The translations under genes and the position numbers were made by a program. The notes below the pieces were generated by a model that saw nothing but the letters and a program-made list of their open reading frames with translations, searched no databases and was not told the origin of the DNA. From Fibrobacteria bacterium GUT77 (GTDB lineage Bacteria; Fibrobacterota; Chitinivibrionia; Chitinivibrionales; Chitinispirillaceae): DNA of 32,106 nt. Location: contig LIUJ01000114.1 of NCBI GenBank assembly GCA_001462255.1, positions 1 through 32,106 on the forward strand. The letters run 5' to 3'. Below are positions 25,090 through 32,106 of this stretch, piece by piece (position 1 is the stretch's first letter; each line of letters starts with the position of its first letter).

Positions 25090-26614
25090 GCGCTCGTTCC
25101 AACGCGCTCTTCTTTCGATTGCCGCGTTGTCGCTCTGTTTTGCCGTGAGGCTTTGGGCGGCTCCGGCCCCTGTCGGCGCGCTTGTCTTGGAGCGGGCAAA
25201 CAGTAACGAGAATATTTACGACGACGCGACCGGCGACTTCATCAGTTACTTGCGCGGCGACGTTTTATTCCGCTACGACGACGTCAGCATATCGGCCGAT
25301 TCGGCGCTTTGGCGTAAGAACGACGGGATCATAGACTTCACGTCGAACATTACCGTAGAGCACAAGGGGCAGCTTATGACCTGCCAGCGGTTGTACTTCG
25401 CGAAGGGCAACAAGCTCCTCACCGCGAGCGGCGGCGTGCTGTATCAAGACTCCGCGAGAATAACGCGCATTTTAGGCAACACTGCGGATTACATGACCGA
25501 CAAAAAGGAGTGCACGTTGCGCGGCGATCCGCTGCTTACGCGGGTAGACAGCGCGTCGACCGATACGCTCTTCATCCGCGGGCGGACGATGATCTATAAC
25601 GACTCCACAAAAATCGCGAATATCCACGAGAACGTGCGCATAGATCGCGGCGAACTCTCCGCCAAGAGCAGGCGCGGCGAGTATTTCGTAAAGAAAAACA
25701 TCGCCAAACTGCGGGTGAACCCGGTGATAAACTACGAAAAACATCGCGTGGTAGGCGACTCCGTAGACCTTTTCTTCGGCAAAGAGACCTTCGAGGGCGC
25801 CGGCATAATCGGCAATGCCCACGGGCGCTACACGGAGGCCTCCGACACTACCAAAGACACAACGATAGCGGACATTTGGAGCGATAGCATGAGTTTGTCC
25901 ATGTACGACTCGAAGAAGGTAAACTCCATGAAAGCGTTCGGCAACGCTGTAGGTAAATACGTCGAAACGTCCGCGTCGTCGGGCGCGACGACGGCGACCG
26001 ACATCGCGAGCGACAGCTTGCACATGTTCATGTTCGAGACGGGAAAGATCCGCGAAATGAAGGCCTTCGGCAACGCCAAGGGCCGCTATAGGGAGTCCGC
26101 CGATACGGCGAAAAGCGTTATGTCCTCGGACATCACGAGTGACAGCTTGCGGGTCTCCATGTTCGAGACGGGTAAGATAAGCTCGATGACAGCGTTAGGC
26201 AAGGCGCACGGGCGGAACTCGGAGTGGAACGCGACCGGCGCGAAGGACTCGCTTATCACCCATATTTGGAGCGACAGTTTACGCGTGCGAATGTCGGATG
26301 CCGGAAAGATGCAATCCATGCGCGCATTCGGAAATGTGGTGAGCCGAAATTTTACGGTAGGCGACTCGGCGCGGACAAACGAGGTGTCGGGGCGTACGTT
26401 GCTTCTGACCTTCGGTGAGGGCGGGAAGGCGGAGAGGGCGATAGTGATGGGCGACGCCAAGAGCACGTACTTCATAGACGAGGCCGACGGCGGCGGTTGC
26501 AACACCGCGGGCGGGGAGCGGATAGTCGTCACGTTCGACAAAGGCAAGGCGCGGAGGCTTATGGTTTGGGGAGAAGCCGACGGCAAAGGGGCCGGCGGGG
26601 TATATTCTCCGTAA
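25070..26614 (+). CDS. OstA/LptA-family protein with tandem ~43-residue repeats
   Basis: The 514-residue exported protein has a signal peptide (1-30, cut after LWA). LptA/OstA-type beta strands follow (residues 35-245: GDFISYLRGDVLFRYDDVSISADSALW, GQLMTCQRLYFAKGNKLLTASGGV). Four tandem repeats then occupy 248-290, 291-333, 334-376 and 377-420. Each starts GNAxGRYxE, has xxDIxSDSLxxxM in the middle, and ends TGKixsMkAF. Two degenerate copies follow to about 500. LptA monomers stack end to end to bridge the periplasm; a protein with repeated OstA modules could span more of that distance alone, which is inference. LptA is usually about 180 residues. The ATG follows GGAGGAGGGCG and overlaps the lptC-like gene. 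Confidence 0.8.
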   Translation: MRIFSDKRSFQRALLSIAALSLCFAVRLWAAPAPVGALVLERANSNENIYDDATGDFISYLRGDVLFRYDDVSISADSALWRKNDGIIDFTSNITVEHKGQLMTCQRLYFAKGNKLLTASGGVLYQDSARITRILGNTADYMTDKKECTLRGDPLLTRVDSASTDTLFIRGRTMIYNDSTKIANIHENVRIDRGELSAKSRRGEYFVKKNIAKLRVNPVINYEKHRVVGDSVDLFFGKETFEGAGIIGNAHGRYTEASDTTKDTTIADIWSDSMSLSMYDSKKVNSMKAFGNAVGKYVETSASSGATTATDIASDSLHMFMFETGKIREMKAFGNAKGRYRESADTAKSVMSSDITSDSLRVSMFETGKISSMTALGKAHGRNSEWNATGAKDSLITHIWSDSLRVRMSDAGKMQSMRAFGNVVSRNFTVGDSARTNEVSGRTLLLTFGEGGKAERAIVMGDAKSTYFIDEADGGGCNTAGGERIVVTFDKGKARRLMVWGEADGKGAGGVYSP

Positions 26615-26703
26615 AAAATCCGCAATGTTACCAAAACCGTGTATTATATTATACGATAATGACGGTACACAACCATATAGCCATATTGCGGAGGAGAAAA
26701 AAC

Positions 26704-27567
26704 ATGAATGTCAAAAAGTACAAAGTAACCGGGGAAAACAAAATCAGCTTGGACGACTTCGACACCGAAGACACCGGCGGATTCAGTTCATCCGACGACG
26801 TCAAGGGGATGATGAAGGACAACATCGTCGAGATCGCGAAACTCCAGGACCGGCTCTACGCGGAGGGTAAAACCGGTTTGCTCATCATCTTCCAAGCAAT
26901 GGACGCCGCCGGCAAAGACAGCGCCATAAAGCACGCGATGAGCGGAATAAACCCGCAGGGCGTAGAGGTCGTGAGTTTCAAACAGCCCTCAACGGAGGAA
27001 CTCTCGCACGACTACCTATGGCGGGCGTCCAAAGTCCTGCCGGCGCGTGGAAAAATCGCCATCTTCAACCGCTCTTACTACGAAGACGTCCTCGTAGTAA
27101 AGGTTCACAAATTATACGAAAATATGAATCTGCCGAGCCGTTGCAAGGGTAAGAACATCATAGAAAAGCGGTACGACCAAATACGCCATTTTGAGGATTA
27201 TTTGTGGGAAAACGGGATTGTAACCGTGAAATTTTTCCTGCACCTCTCCAAGGAGACGCAGTTGAAGCGTTTCTTGGAGCGGATAGAAAACAAAGACAAG
27301 CACTGGAAGTTCTCGGACGCGGACGTGCGGGAGAGGAAGTATTGGGACGATTACCAAGAAGCCTACCTATCGGCGATTGAGGCGACGGCCACCAAGAACT
27401 GCCCGTGGTACATTGTCCCCGCCGACAAAAAATGGTACACCCGCGCCGTAATCTCCAACGTGTTGCTCTCGGTAATGAAAAAAATAGACCCGCAGTACCC
27501 GGTCGTAACGAAAGAGCAGGAAGAGGCGCTGTTAGAAAGCAAGAAAACGCTGGAAGAACTGGGGTGA
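26704..27567 (+). CDS. Polyphosphate kinase 2 family protein
   Basis: PPK2 enzymes transfer phosphate between polyphosphate and nucleotides. I start at ATG 26704 (287 residues), seven bases after GGAGGAG (26690-26696). Marks are Walker A AMDAAGKDS (65-73), the lid and base-binding FNRSYYEDVL (121-130), KRYDQIRHFEDYLWENG (155-171), VKFFLHLSKETQLKRFLER (175-193), and RERKYWDDYQEAY (209-221). Length and the single domain fit the class that phosphorylates AMP and/or ADP; which nucleotide is preferred cannot be read here. An AT-rich stretch with TATATT (26645-26650) separates it from the LptA-like gene, so it probably has its own promoter. It ends 24 bases from the convergent YihY gene. Confidence 0.95.
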   Translation: MNVKKYKVTGENKISLDDFDTEDTGGFSSSDDVKGMMKDNIVEIAKLQDRLYAEGKTGLLIIFQAMDAAGKDSAIKHAMSGINPQGVEVVSFKQPSTEELSHDYLWRASKVLPARGKIAIFNRSYYEDVLVVKVHKLYENMNLPSRCKGKNIIEKRYDQIRHFEDYLWENGIVTVKFFLHLSKETQLKRFLERIENKDKHWKFSDADVRERKYWDDYQEAYLSAIEATATKNCPWYIVPADKKWYTRAVISNVLLSVMKKIDPQYPVVTKEQEEALLESKKTLEELG

Positions 27568-27591
27568 CCGGCGTTTTTTGAACCGGCGGGA

Positions 27592-28881
27592 TCAATTTCC
27601 CACGGTGTCTATCAAATCGTAAAACGTAATATCGCCGTCAAACTTTCGGCTTCCGTAGTCGCGTATGAACTTTTGTAGGTACTCCTTGGTGTCGTCCCGC
27701 GGGTGTATCGTGATTCGGCGGTATTGGTCTTCTATGGCGGAGAATACGGAGCCTACCGAGTCGTTGGAAAAGTCTCTCGCGGGGACGAATCCTTTGTTGC
27801 CGTCGTGTATTTGGTGGACAAACTTCTCGTGGACGAGCCAGTTGAGGATACCCGTCGCCTGTTGTTCTGTGAGTTCGTAGGTTTCGCAGAACCGCTCGAT
27901 TGTCGGCGGCGGTTCTTTCTTTCTAAACGCGCGGACGCAATCTATTATTATGCGTAACGTGATGTAGCTGCGGTAGTCGCCTACGCGCCTGTCCCAGCGT
28001 TGCGCGGCGCGCAGCAACGGGCGAAAGTTTTGGTGAACGTAGACTACCTGAGCGCCTATCAGCAGGAGCAGGGCGCTGAAGTAGAGCGATATGAGGAAGA
28101 AGACGATGAGCCCGAAGGTGCCGTATATGGTTTGCGTTTGAATCGAGAGATTGACGTAGTAGCCGAACCCCCATCGCTCAAGCTCAAAGAGAGCGCAGGA
28201 AACGAGACCGCCTATGGCCGCGGAGGGGACGGGCACGCGCGTGCTCGGTATCAGCCAAAACATTACGGTGAAGGCCAGCGCGGTAAAGATTATCGGCGGA
28301 AAACGCATCAAAAAAAACTCTTGCGGCAACAGTCCGAAGATACCGCTGTGACGCAGTTGGTACGAGAGGAAGAAGAGTATGGGGCTGTAGACTATCACCA
28401 TGGTAAAAGTACGCAAACGGGTGAAGAACGGGCGCACGCGCCCCACCTTCCAAATGGCGTTCAAAGATTGTTCTATGATATTGAAGAGCCCCATTGCCGT
28501 AATTACGAGAACGGCGATGCCTACGCCCTTCAGCCCGCGGGCGTTTTGGAAAAACTCAATGATGTATCCCACCACCGTGGGCGGGGAAAACGGTAAAAGC
28601 GCTGTAACCGCGCGCTCCACGTGGTGCGGGGTGATCTCGGCAATGCTCGCGAGCAAAAGGGCGGCCGTGGCTATGAGCGGAATAAGGGTGACAAGCAACA
28701 CGAACGCGATTCCCGAAGCGCGGCTTGTACAGTGGTTCTGAATGTATTCGGATACTACGACCCGCACGAAAACGGCGAACTTTACGGCAAGGTAATACGC
28801 ACGGTTCCTCCCGGCGGCGGCGGTCAACGCCTCGTTGGGGTTCTTTATTACATCGCGAATGAGATTTCGGCCCTGTTTCAT
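27592..28881 (-). CDS. YihY/BrkB-family membrane protein with C-terminal winged-helix-like domain
   Basis: The 429-residue protein (start ATG 28881) has the six-helix core of the YihY/virulence factor BrkB family, once misnamed ribonuclease BN. TM segments are near 56-80, 118-140, 158-176, 195-212, 220-236 and 255-283, with the family block RASGIAFVLLVTLIPL (54-69) and TIYGTFGLIVFFLISLYFSALLLLIGAQV near 251-279. About 145 cytosolic residues follow, including a winged-helix-like stretch (307-370: TIERFCETYELTEQQATGIL, then NWLVHEKFVHQI). Such an extension occurs in many YihY proteins outside enterobacteria. The biological function is unknown. The four residues upstream would start at TTG and gain nothing. 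No Shine-Dalgarno sequence is visible. Confidence 0.88.
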   Translation of the reverse strand: MKQGRNLIRDVIKNPNEALTAAAGRNRAYYLAVKFAVFVRVVVSEYIQNHCTSRASGIAFVLLVTLIPLIATAALLLASIAEITPHHVERAVTALLPFSPPTVVGYIIEFFQNARGLKGVGIAVLVITAMGLFNIIEQSLNAIWKVGRVRPFFTRLRTFTMVIVYSPILFFLSYQLRHSGIFGLLPQEFFLMRFPPIIFTALAFTVMFWLIPSTRVPVPSAAIGGLVSCALFELERWGFGYYVNLSIQTQTIYGTFGLIVFFLISLYFSALLLLIGAQVVYVHQNFRPLLRAAQRWDRRVGDYRSYITLRIIIDCVRAFRKKEPPPTIERFCETYELTEQQATGILNWLVHEKFVHQIHDGNKGFVPARDFSNDSVGSVFSAIEDQYRRITIHPRDDTKEYLQKFIRDYGSRKFDGDITFYDLIDTVGN

Positions 28882-28968
28882 CGTTATTATCAAAAAGATA
28901 ATATATGGGATTGGAGGGAGTCAAGAGCAGGGAATAAATATTTTGCGGCGCGGTTCTTGGCGCCCTCC

Positions 28969-28998
28969 TTGATTTTCACCGCTCCCGTTTATTATATT
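28969..28998 (+). promoter_or_regulatory. Promoter of the transglutaminase-like gene
   Basis: -35 TTGATT (28969-28974), 18-base spacer, -10 TATATT (28993-28998). The transcript would start near 29004, giving a leader of about 48 bases that includes GAAGAGG before the GTG start. Confidence 0.55.
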
Positions 28999-29051
28999 GA
29001 TATGCGGACGTCACAACCCCCAAAACCAATCCCAAAGAAGAGGCGCAATAG

Positions 29052-30833
29052 GTGATAACCGCCGACGCATTATACGACCCGCGCTCACCCGCATCCGTGG
29101 AAAAGTATTCCTCCGCCGTGACCCTTTCCGACATGGAGGTGTTCATCTTCCCGGAGCTTATGTATGCCCTCGTCCTCGCGAACGTCATGTCGGGCCGCCT
29201 TTGGGCGTGGAAGGGCGATCCGTGGTTTTCAAAGATTGCCGCCCAAAGCGAACAAAAACGCGTCCAGCGGCTCAAGCAGTTCATCATGGACCGCTTCTCC
29301 TTCAACCTCGACCTCGACACCTGGGGGCTGACCACCAAGGAACGGGAGATCGCGCGCTTCTCCGCGTTCATCAGCGAGGAGATCTTGGCGCGGAGCAACG
29401 CGCTGTTCGGGTACGAGGGCGACAAATACTACTTTGATATGGACATACGCCGCCACTTCGGGCTCGACAAGTACACGTCGAACGTTATCCCCTATTGGAA
29501 GACGGAGACCGTTGAGGCGATGGAGGCGTTTAGGTTCAAAGACGGGTACGCCGGCGGCGCCGGGGAGTGCGTCTCCTTCGCCGCCCTCTACGCCTCCGCC
29601 GCTTTCGCCGTGGCCGGCATCCCGCTCGACAAGATATTTTTGCTCGCCACGCCGCTCCACTCGCAGAATTTCTTGGACATCGGCGACGGAATACTAACCA
29701 ACAACCGCCGAATCGTTACCAAAAATATGTGGTACAACGGCACCGAGCTCTCGGCTAAGGCGCGCCGCGCCCTCGAAAACGAAACCGTTACCGTTGTGGC
29801 CCACAACACCGGTTGCGTACACACCGTCTTCCCCAACGCGACCATAAACAGAGCCCGCTACGGTCAACTTAAGGACAAGCTGACGAAGTTCATGTCAACC
29901 GACATTACCTACGAGATATTGGCAAACTTCTTGCGGCACAAGAGCGGCCTGCAAAAATACTTCCAAATATCGTACAATAGGCACGGCAAAACGCTCTACA
30001 TTGAGGCCGAGAAGGTTTACAGCTACGAGCACTCGAGCAAATTGCGCGTAGGCGACGACACGCAGGAGAATTTGCTGGCGGAGATCGAGGACGACGAGTT
30101 TTACACCGACCCGTGCCCGCACAGATTCGATTTGGGAAAGCTCCAAGCGTACTTGGGCGGGACCCGCGTATCCATAAGCAGCGCCGACGGTATCAATAAG
30201 CTGAAAGCGCAACTTGCCGACGGCCCGTTCAGCGGTTCGCGCATAGTCAACGAAATGATAAAATTCTGCGACACAAAACCTATGATGCCCCACGAGGAGC
30301 AAAAGGCGTGGGCGGAGCCGGGCCTGGTCCCGCCGATAAAACTCGACGGCGTAACGTGCGCCCAAGAGGCGCGCGAAGCGCTGACGGATCAACGCCGCAA
30401 CAACGAAACGGTCGATTTGGCGTTCATGGCCTTCAGAGACCTGTCGTCATCCCCGTGGAAGCCGTTCCTTAAAGCCGCCGCGGAGAGGAACCCGGTGTGC
30501 GCTATAGGCTGTAACGGCTTGACCGTCGACGAGACGTACAAATACCTGTCGTCGTCCGCCTTTGCCGACGCGTCGATTTACGACGACGCGTACCGCTTGG
30601 CGCAACCGGACGAGGTCTGGAACTACCGGCGCGGGGACGGGCTGGAAAAAGCCATAACCCTGGCGTCGGTGTATATCGGCAAAAAAGCAAGCCGCGACGA
30701 CGGCGGCGTAGAAACGACGGACGACGTGGCTATTGATATAGACGGGAAGGATGCCAGACTGAAGTGCGGTAAAGCGGAGTTCGTCTTTGAGACCCAAAAA
30801 ACGGTGAAACCGCCGAAACGCGAGGACTGGTAA
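29052..30833 (+). CDS. Transglutaminase-like fold protein of unknown function
   Basis: This 593-residue protein starts at GTG 29052, nine bases after AGAGG. It has no signal peptide. Residues 165-215 look like a transglutaminase/papain-type core: GGAGECVSFAALYASAAFAVAGI with Cys173 on a helix, then IFLLATPLHSQNFLDIGDG with His203 and Asp209, giving a plausible Cys-His-Asp triad. Most bacterial proteins of this fold are peptidases or amidases. The rest (after about residue 260) matches nothing I recognise, and no known partner gene is adjacent. Function is therefore open: a cytosolic cysteine peptidase or an inactive structural domain are both possible. The assignment rests on spacing and context of the three residues, not on a search. 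Confidence 0.5.
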   Translation: MITADALYDPRSPASVEKYSSAVTLSDMEVFIFPELMYALVLANVMSGRLWAWKGDPWFSKIAAQSEQKRVQRLKQFIMDRFSFNLDLDTWGLTTKEREIARFSAFISEEILARSNALFGYEGDKYYFDMDIRRHFGLDKYTSNVIPYWKTETVEAMEAFRFKDGYAGGAGECVSFAALYASAAFAVAGIPLDKIFLLATPLHSQNFLDIGDGILTNNRRIVTKNMWYNGTELSAKARRALENETVTVVAHNTGCVHTVFPNATINRARYGQLKDKLTKFMSTDITYEILANFLRHKSGLQKYFQISYNRHGKTLYIEAEKVYSYEHSSKLRVGDDTQENLLAEIEDDEFYTDPCPHRFDLGKLQAYLGGTRVSISSADGINKLKAQLADGPFSGSRIVNEMIKFCDTKPMMPHEEQKAWAEPGLVPPIKLDGVTCAQEAREALTDQRRNNETVDLAFMAFRDLSSSPWKPFLKAAAERNPVCAIGCNGLTVDETYKYLSSSAFADASIYDDAYRLAQPDEVWNYRRGDGLEKAITLASVYIGKKASRDDGGVETTDDVAIDIDGKDARLKCGKAEFVFETQKTVKPPKREDW

Positions 30834-31150
30834 GACGTTACAAAAAAACACACATATCCGTAAAAATGACGCAACACATTGATACACAACAAGTTACGTA
30901 AAGGCATCATCGCGGATTTAACCCATAACCTACACAAATTTAAGAATTACGCAATATTTATGTAACATTATACGCCTTAGAAACGCCTAATATACACGTA
31001 ATATGTTCGGATATTAATGTAAAATTATTGTAAAAAAAGTTGCTTTACATGACGCCGATATATTATATTGGGTGTCAACTGGGGGTATAAAGAATCGGGA
31101 AAAATGCAATATTAACCATAACTTTTAACTTAAATTAAAGGAGTAGCGTT
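30834..31150 (+). other. 317-base gene-free AT-rich stretch before the OMP gene
   Basis: No gene is supported here. It has an 8-base palindrome TTACGTAA (30894-30901), two ACGCCT copies nine bases apart near 30975, and the outer-membrane-protein promoter at its right end. No terminator is seen after the transglutaminase-like gene. Confidence 0.5.
31040..31069 (+). promoter_or_regulatory. Promoter of the outer-membrane barrel gene
   Basis: -35 TTGCTT (31040-31045), 18-base spacer, -10 TATATT (31064-31069). The leader would be about 75 bases, ending in AAAGGAG seven bases before the ATG. Confidence 0.5.
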
Positions 31151-31987
31151 ATGAAGAAGCTGTCTGTAGTTGCGGTTGCGGTGTGCGCGTTTGTCGGGTC
31201 GGCGTTTGCTGCTTGGGATTACTTTCCGCCTAAGGAGGCCGGGAAGGGTCAGGCGCGGCTTAATTTTGAGTACGGTATTGAGGATAAGATTTCCAATATC
31301 GGTATTGCCGTCAAGGGGCGTTATAGTATCATAGAGGGGTTGGAGGCTGCGTTGTCTCTGCCTATACCGTTGTCGAGTTCGTACGACGGAACAAGCGCGG
31401 AAGGGTATGCCGGTTTGTCGATACCTGCAATAGGAGTACGTTATTGGTTGCCTATGGGTCTCGGTTTCTACCTTGACTTTGGGTTGCCGGTTGACACTCG
31501 GTACGATAAGGATGATCTTTCGAAAGTCGGGTATGAGCCGACGATGAGTCTCGGTGTCGGTGCGCAATTTTCCACCAAGTTTACCGAAGAATTGTCGCTC
31601 GGTAGCCAGCTTGGTTTGAATGTTCCGTTTGCGGGTAGTGATTCTAAATATGCCGACGGGATGGGTTTGGTAATTGGCGCGGAGTTGGATTACTCGGTCG
31701 GTAGCCTTACACCGTTCCTTGGCGCGGAAGCGTCTCTTGGTTTGACGAAGCCGAAGTTTGACGGAGAAGAAATACCGAATAGCGAAGCAGATCCGTTTGG
31801 AATTGATGTGTGGGTAGGTGCTGCGTATTCAATAAATGACATGTTCGGTGTCGACTTGTCCGCGAAGTTTGGATTCAGCGATAAGTATAAAACACTGCCA
31901 ACATTTGATCCGGTTACGTTTGCTGTGATAGAAGGTGAGTCTTACATCCCTATCACTATCGGTTTTAATTTCGACTTCAACTTCTAA
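31151..31987 (+). CDS. Outer-membrane beta-barrel protein
   Basis: The 278-residue protein has a classical signal peptide (MKKLSVVAVAVCAFVGSAFA, cut before AWDYF). About ten amphipathic strands follow, with alternating Gly/aromatic residues (GQARLNFEYGI, IGIAVKGRYSI, AGLSIPAIGVRYWL, LGFYLDFGLPV, MSLGVGAQFSTKF, PITIGFNFDFNF). It ends in Phe, as barrel-assembly signals do. It resembles the small 'transporter'/porin-like barrels of Fibrobacter without a known substrate. Low Cys, few Lys/Arg pairs and a strong ribosome-binding site (AAAGGAG) suggest an abundant protein. It has its own promoter and terminator, so it is a single-gene unit. Confidence 0.85.
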   Translation: MKKLSVVAVAVCAFVGSAFAAWDYFPPKEAGKGQARLNFEYGIEDKISNIGIAVKGRYSIIEGLEAALSLPIPLSSSYDGTSAEGYAGLSIPAIGVRYWLPMGLGFYLDFGLPVDTRYDKDDLSKVGYEPTMSLGVGAQFSTKFTEELSLGSQLGLNVPFAGSDSKYADGMGLVIGAELDYSVGSLTPFLGAEASLGLTKPKFDGEEIPNSEADPFGIDVWVGAAYSINDMFGVDLSAKFGFSDKYKTLPTFDPVTFAVIEGESYIPITIGFNFDFNF

Positions 31988-32018
31988 GAACCGTTTAGCG
32001 ACAGTTTTCAGCAATCCC

Positions 32019-32051
32019 AACCGCGTCTCCCATCCGGGGGCGCGGTTTTTT
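32019..32051 (+). terminator. Rho-independent terminator of the OMP gene
   Basis: Outer stem AACCGCG (32019-32025) with CGCGGTT (32041-32047) plus inner TCCC/GGGG pairing, followed directly by TTTTTT. It lies 32 bases after the OMP stop. Confidence 0.85.
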
Positions 32052-32106
32052 GTTTGTGTTAGTTGTTAAAAAATCATGATGAGGCCGAGACTGTTACAAA
32101 ATTTGT

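Noticed and set aside
29002-29055. 17-codon basic frame (MRTSQPPKPIPKKRRNR) whose stop overlaps the GTG of the transglutaminase-like gene
   Set aside because: The likely promoter places the transcript start at about 29004, after its ATG, so it is probably not translated.

Overview
The window reads as chromosomal DNA of a diderm bacterium, most likely of the phylum Fibrobacterota. The strongest marker is a pair of proteins carrying the FISUMP domain (Fibrobacter succinogenes major paralogous domain). LptC- and LptA/OstA-like proteins and a signal-peptide outer-membrane barrel show an outer membrane. FliK- and FlhB-like proteins and a chemoreceptor-type sensor point to a flagellated relative rather than Fibrobacter itself. 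No rRNA, tRNA, CRISPR array or transposase was recognised.

Region 1 (1-5.6 kb) is accessory in character. It holds the 3' part of an AAA-ATPase/PD-(D/E)XK gene, a chemoreceptor cut off after its second membrane helix, a two-gene RloA/RloB-like ATPase plus TOPRIM-like module resembling abortive-infection systems, and a large secreted FISUMP protein. Region 2 (5.6-11 kb) is metabolic: hisD, glycogen phosphorylase and a 10-TM transporter, with a 438-base divergent gap before the transporter. Region 3 (11-15.9 kb) is a flagellar pair: a small FlhB C-domain-like protein and a giant FliK-like protein with Asn-rich repeat blocks.

Region 4 (16-23.5 kb) carries a P-loop protein of DUF4914 type with its own terminator, a PLD/SNF2 helicase whose PLD motif lacks the catalytic His, dapF, and an AAA_14/DUF4143 ATPase preceded by a 36-bp palindrome. 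Region 5 (23.5-27.6 kb) has a FISUMP lipoprotein diverging from an lptC-lptA-like operon, in which the LptA-like protein has tandem ~43-residue repeats, followed by a PPK2 polyphosphate kinase. Region 6 (27.6-32.1 kb) has a YihY-family membrane protein, a transglutaminase-like protein with a plausible Cys-His-Asp triad, and an outer-membrane beta-barrel with its own promoter and terminator.

Linked functions: LptC and LptA act together in LPS export; glycogen phosphorylase and PPK2 both concern storage polymers; FliK and the FlhB-like protein both concern flagellar export. Best candidates for something undescribed are the RloA/RloB module, the DUF4914 P-loop protein, the His-less PLD helicase, the palindrome-controlled DUF4143 ATPase and the OstA repeat protein. 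All functions are inferred from sequence reading alone; no search was run.
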